64,000 nt of DNA, taken from the NCBI RefSeq assembly GCF_026151205.1, contig NC_087080.1, positions 1,832,096 through 1,896,095 on the forward strand, written 5' to 3'. The translations under genes and the position numbers were made by a program. The notes under the pieces were generated by a model. The model saw only the letters and a list, made by a program, of their open reading frames with translations, did no database searches and was not told where the DNA came from. Source of the DNA: Bolinopsis microptera. Its lineage: Eukaryota; Ctenophora; Tentaculata; Lobata; Bolinopsidae. Positions 51,401 through 58,300 of the stretch are shown piece by piece; positions within the stretch are counted from its first letter, which is position 1, and every line of letters starts with the position of its first letter.

Positions 51401-54400
51401 TTATCTGGGTGAAGTTAACATATTGTTAGCTTATACTTGTAAAATGTTCGGGGGGGGGGGGGGGGGGGGGGGGGATCAGGTACCAAGTGTCGGACATCAC
51501 GTCGACTAAGTGTAGTTTTGGATATTTTTCACTAGACCCACCCACCCCCTTTTGCCGCCTTTTGCGGTACTAACTGTCGAAAAATCGTGGTACTAACTGT
51601 TTTTTGGTATATAGAATAAGATACCCACCCAGAAATTGCTTTTTTTTTTTTTAAACTCATTTAAACTTTAAAGGAAGACTTTAAAAAATTTAAAAAATAA
51701 AAAAAAAACTTTAAAAAACCTCAAAACCCATTCCCAAAATTGAAATTTGAGGTAAAATGGGTTATTTTGGGGTTAGACACCTGCACCCCCTTTAGTACCA
51801 TGTACTAACTGTTTTTCTGGAAAATGGGCAGTAGACCCACCAGTTAGTACCATGTACTAACTGTGTTTTTAGAAGAAAAAATGACCCACCCACCAACGTC
51901 ATGTCCGGTACTAAGTGTATGATCCCCCCCCCCCCCCCCCCCCCCCCCGAAATGTTTGGGGTTTATTCACCCGAAGCTGACAACAAGACGGGTGTTTTAC
52001 ATGTGACAGTAATAGTCGTATTTTTTAGTCGCTGCTGCAAGTATAGTAGTCAATCTTGTTTCTCGCGTTTCAAACTGTATTTAGAAATCAGCGGATAATA
52101 ATCATCAGTACATTATTTCAATAATATGAATTAGCTTATTATTATAGTAAGAGTCATTCTAGTACCTGTTACAGTTGATTTGCCGATAGCGTTTATGATA
52201 GTTCCCGGGGGGCAGCTAAATGTCCTCCTACTGTCCATTTCAACAATGTTACACCTGACATCATACTAATAGTAAAACTTCTCACAAAAATGTATCCACT
52301 GTGATACTATTTTACGCAGAAATATCTCAACAGTGCTTCACCAAATAAAAATCCACAAGGCACTTGCACATCAAAAATTCCATCAAAGTGATCAAACCAA
52401 GAAGAGAAAAATAACCCCTCACCTGCTAGTTTCACAGTTAGAACTGCAACACTCACCTGCTTGTTTCACAGTTAGAACTACAACACTCACCTGCTAGTTT
52501 CACAGTTAGAACTACAACACTCACCTGCTAGTTTCACAGTTAGAACTGCAACACCCACCTGCTAGTTTCACAGTTAAAACTACAACACTCACCTGCTAGT
52601 TTCACCAGTTAGCACTGCGACACTCACCTGCTAGTTTCACAGTTAGAACTGCAACACTCACCTGCTAGTTTCACAGTTAGAACTGCAACACTCACCTGCT
52701 AGTTTCACAGTTAGAACTGCTACACTCACCTGCTAGTTTCACAGTTAGAACTGCAACACTCACCTGCTAGTTTCACAGTTAGAACTGCAACACCCACCTG
52801 CTAGTTTCACAGTTAGAACTGCAACACTCACCTGCTAGTTTCACAGTTAGCACTGCAACACTCACCTGCTAGTTTCACAGTTAGCACTGCAACACTCAAT
52901 GTTACTGAAGCCCGCCTTTCTCATAACGGAGTTCTTCCTCTCACAGCCCGCATAGTTAGCATTCTCCGACTTCTCCGAGAAGTGGCTCAAATGACAATCA
53001 GCAGGGTCTGGGGTCGGTGCTTCACGTCTCCTCCGGAGGTGGTATGTCGGGTCTATGGTAGGAGGAGAGGGCAGGCTGTATAGGTCACGTGATGAGGCTG
53101 TGGACCGTTTTGTTCTGCGTGTTGGTATTTTCCTTCTTTCCTGGAACTCTGTAGGAAATGTTGTTTATAAAAGTTCTGATATAAAAGTGTTTTAAACGTC
53201 ATGCAATTGATAAAATATCATAGTAATAGTTGGCCGTTAAGTTTGAACCATGAATTCTGAATTATGGTTAAATTCATGCGTCTAAATAATACTGACGCTT
53301 GACGATGTTAGCTAATGAAACGATGTGAATCACTACCGAGATATTATCCAAACTAACAAATGATCAAACAAACCGTGGTCAGAGAGCATCTCAAGAATAG
53401 CACAGCACCTCATGACGAGCTCTCCACCGTTCATGGTGATATCTTGCACAATCTCACCATCAACACACTCTCGCACTCTCTCCACGCATTTACCGTATCT
53501 ACAGTTCGTCAGGCAACACTCCAGATACGTTACTTCCTCTGAAAATACAAATTTTAGCTTTTTAGGTAAAATGTCGTATTTTAGGCGAAATAGAGTTGAG
53601 GTTAATATGATTTTGAACGTTCTGATAACTTAACTGTGGTTTGTAAGTCGGTGAAATATTTTATAGACTGCTTAATTCATGGATAACTGCAAGTTCAAAT
53701 TAGATTAACCCGCTCCCCAGACTCCAGAGGCAACATTTCAATAAAACAAGGCAGTTTCAAACAATTCACTAGAATATAATGCCCATTTGGATCAAAACAT
53801 ATCTGTTGGACTAATCCTAACTCACCTGAATTGACACCAAGTCCATTTACAACAGATCCCCAAGGACATGTCAAAGTGTCTCCGTCATACTGGTCAACAA
53901 CAGTGCAATCCACGGTCTCGACATCACCCTCACAGCAATTCACCTTCTCTTTTACACTCCTTAACAAATGGTCCGCCCTGATTGAACGATTTTGAAAATT
54001 ATTGTTGTTTAAATTATGGAGGAGTATGATTCATGAGCCGCCAGAAATTTATTATCTGTGATCACGTACACGCAATTTTATGTCACAACTGCATTGCAGG
54101 CAAGGAAACTTTATTTATATTTACATTCCCATGATCGCCCTAGCAAAATGCTAACTTGTAAGTAGGGTATATTACTAAATCATATAATGTATACATTTTA
54201 CATTGGCGCTGGTAAAATATTTTTTCCGATAACATTATAAGTTTACAATTAGAATATTTAGTGAATCTGGTAACATAAAACTTACCCGAAGCATCGACCA
54301 AACTTAGCCTGAATATCGTCTCTCCACTCAAGATAATTGAAGGAGCAAATAGGACCAGTTTCTATGGGAGTTCCACTCGTAGGATTCTCTTCATAGTTAC

Positions 54401-54990
54401 AGCAGCTGAAATAAAGAAAATTAAGGCTAAAAATAGGGCGGAAGTTGAATAAGATATCATTCTGGAAACAACTCAGGATTGGGAATGGAATTAAATCTTA
54501 GCTGGGAGAATTGGGTCTACTCACGTGAAAATTTGGAGAGAAATATAGCGATTATATGAACAATGATCACCAAGATTTAGACGAGCCAAAAATCAAGAGA
54601 TTCTTCCTGAAATATCTCAGCCTACTCAGCAGCTGATTTTGGTGTTTGGTAACGTGTTTAGACCAATCAAACACTGCCTAGATGTTCATGTGACAAAATT
54701 GGCAGTCAGAATCGCTGACGTTACAGTTACCCAGGTTTAGATCAGGGGTAGTAATCCAGTGCGGGTATTTACTTTGGGGTGACGAATTTAAATGAGGTGT
54801 GTTCACTCTGTTCACAACGACCACTAGTACTTATTTTCCTTTCAATAAATTTGCAAACTGCTAAATTCGCCTGATGATAGTGATAACGATTTGGCCTGCA
54901 ATTTCTGTTTGCTGGGTCACTGCTACCGTAATAATTCATCCATTTTAACGATCGTAAGCAAACCCTAATACCATTTGACACCTCATAAAT
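24223..54990 (-). CDS. Giant PAN/apple multidomain protein gene, at least 18 exons
   Basis: Minus-strand exons in order: about 54990-54773 (tentative), 54405-54286, 53977-53826, 53538-53374, 53148-52866, 52254-52166, 51404-51263, 45767-45640, 45346-45265, 45038-44852, 44693-44599, 44489-44343, 43734-43529, 43327-43127, 42980-25281, 25132-25042, 24866-24705, 24418-24223 (TAA). Every junction from the second exon on is phase-compatible, and each exon length agrees with its phases. The predicted product is about 6,780 residues. Short Cys-rich modules with a C-P-x-G...I-x-x-I...C-C pattern flank 54 PAN-like modules. No transmembrane helix is seen in the part I can join, and no signal peptide or first exon is identified. 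I infer a secreted or matrix-type adhesive protein. The 3' continuation past 25281 rests on splice logic and module similarity. Confidence 0.75.
24705..24866 (-). CDS. CC-module exon of the giant gene
   Basis: 162 bp, acceptor TTCCAG, donor GTGAGT, phase 2 in and 2 out. It encodes TQALRSIQMFEVSYNIECC, a short Cys region, then TCPRDTVINRNLVYAE. The ALxSI and IECC strings parallel the exon at 43734-43529 (GYALKSISF, FSCC). Confidence 0.68.
25042..25132 (-). CDS. Short exon joining the giant exon to the C-terminal modules
   Basis: 91 bp, acceptor ATCTCAG, donor GTAAGT, phase 1 in and 2 out. It encodes SISRSTRGTNCASSTVRF and KVGRSYDLQCAP. Its entry phase matches the donor CAG/GTCGGT at 25281. 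The in-frame stop at 25237 would then lie in the intron. Confidence 0.58.
25281..42980 (-). CDS. Single 17.7-kb exon encoding 54 PAN/apple-like modules
   Basis: The frame is open for about 5,900 codons from the acceptor AATTTCAG (42981-42987) to the likely donor at 25281. Without splicing it would stop at 25237. I count 54 modules of 75-85 residues with the PAN pattern C...GG......C...C....CVAATY....C.LRD......SYDF.C, joined by Lys/Glu/Ser-rich linkers. PAN modules bind proteins or carbohydrates. Modules 7-21, 29-35 and 39-41 are nearly identical 104-residue repeats, while the first five and last dozen are diverged. A Ser/Asp/Gly acidic spacer separates modules 49 and 50. At phase 1 on both ends, the exon could be skipped without changing frame. 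It is free of stops although repeated, so it is under coding constraint and is not a decayed array. Confidence 0.93.
27087..27600 (-). repeat. 72-bp repeat encoding an acidic Ser/Asp/Gly spacer
   Basis: About six to seven units of 24 residues (GGDTDSDTDSDNGGDIGNES) inside the giant exon. Strongly acidic and probably unstructured or Ca-binding by composition. The complementary strand gives a hydrophobic PPVSIILSFPISPPLSLSVS frame, which is a shadow. Confidence 0.9.
29960..30888 (-). repeat. PAN array 3: three 312-bp-type units
   Basis: Three PAN modules of the KGQVFRGGLLERKTDVLSS class, more diverged from one another than array 1 (FEMCSSEKDC variant). They continue into single diverged modules towards 29.0 kb. 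Confidence 0.85.
31939..34122 (-). repeat. PAN array 2: seven 312-bp units
   Basis: 2,184 bp is exactly 7 x 312. It is marked by the linker KTPKGEKTVDSDEKIAEISD and by LLDRKTDVLSS. The outermost units are the most diverged (first unit SLKGHVF, last unit GGKPKRK), as expected for an array growing from the inside. Confidence 0.93.
36390..41070 (-). repeat. PAN array 1: fifteen 312-bp units
   Basis: 4,680 bp is exactly 15 x 312, with no indel. The linker is KTPKKEKAGVSDEKIAEISD. Variant states (LLEKK/LLERK/LLDKK, ENGLV/ENELV, SDEK/SDKK, PTPK/PTSK/STPK) recur in non-adjacent units, indicating recent unequal exchange or conversion. Confidence 0.95.
43127..43327 (-). CDS. Exon of the giant gene preceding the PAN exon
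   Basis: 201 bp, phase 1 in and out, donor GTGAGT at 43126. It encodes a Ser/Thr-rich start, then NIDCEHGFINSIKVDTT...., LTAMCIYS and a Ser/Val/Gly-rich tail. It carries the C-x-x-G-F-I-x-x-I part of the CC module but has one Cys instead of CC. Confidence 0.75.
43529..43734 (-). CDS. CC-module exon of the giant gene
   Basis: 206 bp, phase 2 in, 1 out, donor GTAAGA. It encodes YGQALISKIAMGRIPEGVC, a Cys-rich turn, ATCDVGYALKSISFTPDG and SPFSCCS. It shows the module pattern C-x-x-G-x-x-L-x-x-I...C-C. Confidence 0.75.
44343..45767 (-). CDS. Five CC-module exons of the giant gene
   Basis: The exons are 45767-45640, 45346-45265, 45038-44852, 44693-44599 and 44489-44343, with phases 2-1, 1-2, 2-0, 0-2 and 2-2. 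Recognisable strings are VECCKTMDKYSVV; DCPYIMRGRAVTC; LEGRCCISSDIITC; KCVEFEMRGTDVVSCP; CPDGIHENCIIHVTCCVEE. The donor of the last exon (GTGCGT) is the weakest. Read-through there would meet a stop 13 codons on, so a shorter isoform ending near 44305 is possible. Confidence 0.7.
46086..46167 (-). repeat. Dispersed repeat, inverted partner at 57245-57344
   Basis: AGGAAACGATGTAACAGAGT, the following about 20 bases and GGGGTGGCAAGTCCCCAT occur here and, inverted, at 57245-57344. The second copy has a small internal insertion. Confidence 0.8.
46504..46920 (-). CDS. SAM-domain protein, single exon
   Basis: 138 codons without intron. The C-terminal half (residues about 68-128) has the SAM-domain pattern: LGGWLSRYGLECYTEQLEEA, an F..P..F turn, ESDLDKLEIFDKCHRLTILH and AAKRIL. 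The N-terminal part (YTVVVNGLELRDRLQVVANA) is not recognised. SAM domains mediate protein-protein oligomerisation. The ORF lies within the 5.3-kb inverted-repeat element and within an intron of the giant gene on the same strand. A lone intact exon in this place could be a processed retrocopy or a gene captured by the transposon. It is intact, but expression is unknown. Confidence 0.7.
   Translation of the reverse strand: MSANHKYTVVVNGLELRDRLQVVANAIDAKYNGTSETGKEWAEYLGDEHYSQNSVGTQGNGSQPDQYSLGGWLSRYGLECYTEQLEEAGFGSPNNFQCVQESDLDKLEIFDKCHRLTILHAAKRILIRGVANIVKGEC
46960..47062. repeat. Small hairpin repeat with internal 39-bp duplication
   Basis: AAGTGGTGTCAA at the left and TTGACACCACTT at the right are inverted. 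Between them GAGACTAAAATAATTATTAC is part of a unit present twice in tandem. Confidence 0.8.
47095..47285. repeat. MITE-like repeat, inverted partner at 55445-55660
   Basis: Shared with the other copy in inverse orientation: TTGGCCAATTTT, CATGCTGATTTGAA, TTTGACCCAGTCAAAAAAGT, TTTTACGGTTTTTGCGGAA, TGCCGTGGTGTCAGTAAAAT and CGTCTCGCTTTATAT. Confidence 0.8.
48070..50773 (+). pseudogene. Decayed LINE: endonuclease plus reverse transcriptase
   Basis: Four overlapping frames need at least three shifts. 48070-48894 has an endonuclease (LNIRTV, IQEHR, GGVGFLLTK, VIGDLNAHL). 48858-49757 has the end of the endonuclease (RSQIDYVLVRKKW, GSDHRAVL) and the RT N-terminus. 49774-50490 has the RT palm (NYRGIALTSI, FIDFKKAFD, GVMQGDTLAPYLF, DFADDLAL). 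50465-50773 has the C-terminal RRMRLAGHLARHEE and RRRGRPHLTYIDIL region. Between FADD and this tail an internal stretch is deleted. The 5' part probably extends back to about 47.3 kb. RTE/CR1-type LINE, not competent. Confidence 0.9.
51263..51404 (-). CDS. CC-module exon of the giant gene
   Basis: 142 bp, acceptor TTCACCCAG, donor GTTAGT, phase 1 in, 2 out. It encodes INLLSCCDLDCRIGECTTR, then YCKPGEVISSVRKD and NCDRLPCPF. This is one of the clearest copies of the CC...CR.G.C....C.PGE.I..I module. Confidence 0.8.
51449..51949. mobile_element. 501-bp inverted-repeat element with poly-G/poly-C ends
   Basis: It starts CGGGG... (24 G) and ends ...CCCCG, with inverted inner termini (GGATCAGGTACCAAGTGTCG and the complement of GTCCGGTACTAAGTGTATGA). 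The 7-bp duplication AAATGTT lies at 51442-51448 and 51950-51956. GGTACTAACTGT-type motifs repeat inside. It is non-coding and lies in an intron of the giant gene. Confidence 0.82.
52166..52254 (-). CDS. Short CC-module exon of the giant gene
   Basis: 89 bp, phase 2 in, 1 out. It encodes CNIVEMDSRRTFSCPPGTII and NAIGKSTVT, the CPPGTIINAI half of the module. The CC half comes from the next exon. Confidence 0.75.
52416..52895 (-). repeat. 34-bp minisatellite carrying repeated splice donors
   Basis: Fourteen copies of CACCTGCT at about 34-bp spacing. On the minus strand each unit reads CTAACTGTGAAACTAGCAG followed by GTGAGTG (twice GTGGGTG), which is the exon end and donor of exon 53148-52866. 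Only the donor nearest the exon keeps the frame. The unit continues with an in-frame TGA. Confidence 0.92.
52866..53148 (-). CDS. Exon with basic cleavage-like sites and CC module
   Basis: 283 bp, acceptor TTCCTACAG, donor GTGAGT at 52865, phase 1 in, 2 out. It encodes a basic Ser/Pro-rich linker with RRTKRS and LRRRREA, which fit furin-type R-x-K/R-R sites, then an unrecognised stretch and FSNIECCSANCETS. Proteolytic processing is an inference from these motifs. Confidence 0.75.
53374..53538 (-). CDS. CC-module exon of the giant gene
   Basis: 165 bp, acceptor ATTTTCAG, donor GTTTGT, phase 1 in and out. It encodes VTYLECCLTNCRYGKCVER, VRECVDGEIVQDITMNGGE and LVMRCCA: one full module with both CC pairs. 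Confidence 0.8.
53826..53977 (-). CDS. CC-module exon of the giant gene
   Basis: 152 bp, acceptor CAATCAG, donor GTGAGT, phase 2 in, 1 out. It encodes KVNCCEGDVETVDCTVVD and LTCPWGSVVNGLGVNS. Confidence 0.78.
54286..54405 (-). CDS. CC-module exon of the giant gene
   Basis: 120 bp, acceptor TATTTCAG, donor GTAAGT, phase 2 in and out. It encodes CCNYEENPTSGTPIETGPIC and an aromatic/basic stretch ending GRCFG. Confidence 0.72.
54773..54990 (-). CDS. Tentative 5'-most exon of the giant gene
   Basis: An open frame with four cysteines (RVCLRSLKW, NRNCRPNRY, LAVCKF, GRCEQ) ends at an AA/GTAAAT donor of phase 2, matching the next exon. The acceptor is unclear (TTAG near 54966 or GAG near 54983). 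No signal peptide precedes it, so the true first exon is unknown. Confidence 0.45.
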
Positions 54991-55265
54991 TATTCTACGT
55001 TCATAATCGTGTAAATGACCAAAATTTTAAATGAACGATTTTCAAAATGACTTGGGCTTTTATTTGTTTGCCTGACTGTCTTTGCTTCAGTGTTTTTAGT
55101 TTTTATGGATTTTTTAGTTTTCATGGAGACGCATGTTTTGTTGTTGTTGCAATACATACATTATTGATTTTGGAATTGATGATGAAATTTATGCGTTAAC
55201 TTATTATATATTTTGAATTAGCTTAATTCTAAAGATCACGACTCAAGAAATCAGGTGGAACGGAA

Positions 55266-55326
55266 ATGCGCGTTAAACTTATGATCGTACTACTGTTCTT
55301 TCTAGTTCGGGGAGTCTCCAGTCAAG
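55266..55326 (+). CDS. Signal-peptide exon of the SRCR/TSP1 receptor
   Basis: ATG, 20 codons and one base, donor GTATGA. MRVKLMIVLLFFLVRGVSSQ is a textbook signal peptide. Its phase 1 end fits the TSP1 exon at 58162, 2.8 kb away. No other module is seen between them. Confidence 0.75.
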
Positions 55327-58300
55327 GTATGATTTTGTAAATTGAGTATTTAATATATTTTACTTTACTGTTTCCAAGACAGCGACTAAAGCGTGCACAA
55401 ATTTAAAGTGACAAAAAAAGTTTTTATCGTTTCTTACTACATCTTACTATATCTTAGGATATAAAGCGAGACGATATATATAGGTATACGGATATGTATA
55501 TATAATATATATCCGTACCATTTTACTGACACCACGGCATCAACACTAAGACGACGTTCCGCAAAAACCGTAAAAGATATAGAACTGAAACTTTTTTGAC
55601 TGGGTCAAATGCTTTCAAATCAGCATGAAAAAATAAAAAATTGGCCAAGGAATAAGAATTTTTGTGAAACAAGTTTTTGTCAACAACGCGATTAGTATAT
55701 GAACGCTGTTAGTATATAATATGGACACGTTTATTGAAGTTAGAGGATATTGTTCAAATTTTTTAAATAGCGTTTTCGACGATAGTGGCTCAATTTTAGC
55801 ATTTATTAATTTAGCATTTTCAGAAGTTCTGAACATTAGCCACGTGACCCATACTCCCATATGCACTGCTCAGAAAGAAAATCTATCATTGTTAGGCACT
55901 ATAATAGTTAAAATGTCACATTTTTGTGACTTTGTTAACTATAGCTGCCCGATTAGTAAATAGCATTCCTTAGTCTAAAATACATACATATAATTTTCAA
56001 TCTAACAATTATGATACAACATCGGTTAAAGGGCACGGATCGAGTGGTTACTGGTTATAAAGAAATATTTCGACAAATTTGTTACACTCAGAATATGGTA
56101 CCTCTTTACTACTGTGAGGTGTCCTCAAAACCCCTTCAACTCATTATTTGATGGTTTTTCTACCGATCATAGCCCTAAAATATGTTGTTTTGAACAGTTA
56201 GCTAATATATGCACTTGGTTATTGGGAAATGAGGTAAATTCTGTCACATTATATTATGGAATTTGAAATTTTCCGTGAATTGCCGAAATCAAATTTTTGA
56301 TTTTGTAATGCTTTTCGACACGAAGGCCAAGAGAATCACACAACGCGAACGCTATGCTTGAAATCTTCGTGAAACTACATCATTAGAGCCTGAAAAAAAA
56401 AACTTCAACAAAAGCACTCTATCAAGTAAAATTCATATATAATAATCATACCTGATTTTGGTTTGAAAGGCGGGAACACTCTATATAAATATTTAAAGGA
56501 CGAAACAGTTCGTTCACTTGTTAAGGGCAGTTAATGTCAAAATTGTCACAAACATGATACGAAATCATTAATAAGTTTAATTTTGAAACAATAATAACCA
56601 TACCTCGATTAGAATACAATATTCTTCCAGAAATGATTGGTAGGTTATTATTCAGCTAATCGGAACTCAAGTTTAACATTGCAATGTTGAGGTTAATTTT
56701 GCTTTCTTAACAAAATGTGACAAAATTCACTTTTCCTGCCCCAACACTCAACAGTAAAAATTTGAATGTGTTAAAAATTGGCATGGGTTTCTATATTTCC
56801 TGTATATATCAATTGAAACTATAATAAGAACAGTTTGATGTGAAAGAAAATGTATCTAACCGTGGCCGTTACAATAACTTGTGTGACGAAATTTACATTT
56901 CTTGCACCTATTTTGAAGAAGATCATACCTCTGTAGAATATAATGTTACTTTATCATAATACCTATGTCAATAAACTAGTTATTTTGCCAACAAGGAGCA
57001 AATAGAGTTATAATTTGTTTTGTGACGAATTAGACTAGTTATTTTGCCAACAAGGAGCAAATAGAGTTATAATTTGTTTTGTGACGAATTAGACATATTT
57101 TTACCATGTTGAGATGTTATAATTGTGCCAATGTTGACAAATTACTGCCACATAATAATTTATGTGACCGGTGCAACTGCATGGTTGCAATAGTGTTGAT
57201 TGATGCATAGTACGTAATGTATTAAGACACAATGAAAATTGAAACTATCGGACCACGATGCATGGCCATGGGGACTTGCCACCCCATAGTATCACTATAG
57301 CAACATTAAAATATATCGACTCTGTTACATCGTTTCCTGTTAATATAAAACTCCGTTAGAAACTGAACTGGGATCTGGCAATATGGTGTTGAGGCTGCAT
57401 GGCTGGTATACCAAAATTTTCAAAATTTAACCTTTATTTATTTTTTTTAAAAACCAAAGACTTTAAAATTAAAACTTGCATATCATGATTTATTAAAAAC
57501 ATGGTGAAAAATAATTTGATTTGATACGACAGACTGACAGATGATCACAAGCACTGTTTTAACAGCTACTTGTGTTGGTGATTAACGATTAGTATAGTGG
57601 GCAGGGCAGCGTCGATAGTATAGTTCTCTGTATAGTGCTTTATTTGAACCATAGTTAAAATAAATAAAAGTAAATGAGCCCATGTCTTATCGGCACCTGC
57701 TAGCGCTATCATGACAGTGAAATGTGAATGGGCAGTGAAAAAATGTGGCATATGGTTGATAGTGACTAGTGTGCTAATCGTCTAATTTTACTTATTCCTC
57801 AGGTAATTCTCGGTAGTTGATTAGTTGTGTGCCTGATCTTGTTGATTTACGTAGCCCGGGTAATTATTTAACAGAAAAAGTGGCCATTCTTCATTGTTTC
57901 CTGAGCTTTGCAGTTCTATTACACGCTTTGTTGATTCCTTATAAATGCTTATTGAGAAAATACTAGACGGGGGTGTCCAGCCTGAAATTTTTGTGAAACT
58001 TGATTCTGACCAACAAACTAGGACCCCTGACAAAACTTTTGAAGGGGTTCCGGACCCCAACCGCCCACCGCGACCGGTGCCCGCGGTGCAGCCGCACCCA
58101 TATTTTGGCCCAATTAGGATTTAGATTAGGATCAAATCACCTTCAAATGCCCAAAACCCAGATTTTGGAGAGTGGTCAGACTGTTCAGCTTTTTGTGGAG
58201 AAGGTTCTCAAACAAGAACAAGGACTTGTACTAACCCTGCTTCAGCTCATGGTGGTGCAGATTGTGTTGGGGAAGTGTCTGAAAGTCAACCTTGCATACA

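Noticed and set aside
54515-54620. Candidate exon with donor CAC/GTGAGT near 54522
   Set aside because: The frame needed to join exon 54405-54286 contains a stop soon after the only good acceptor.
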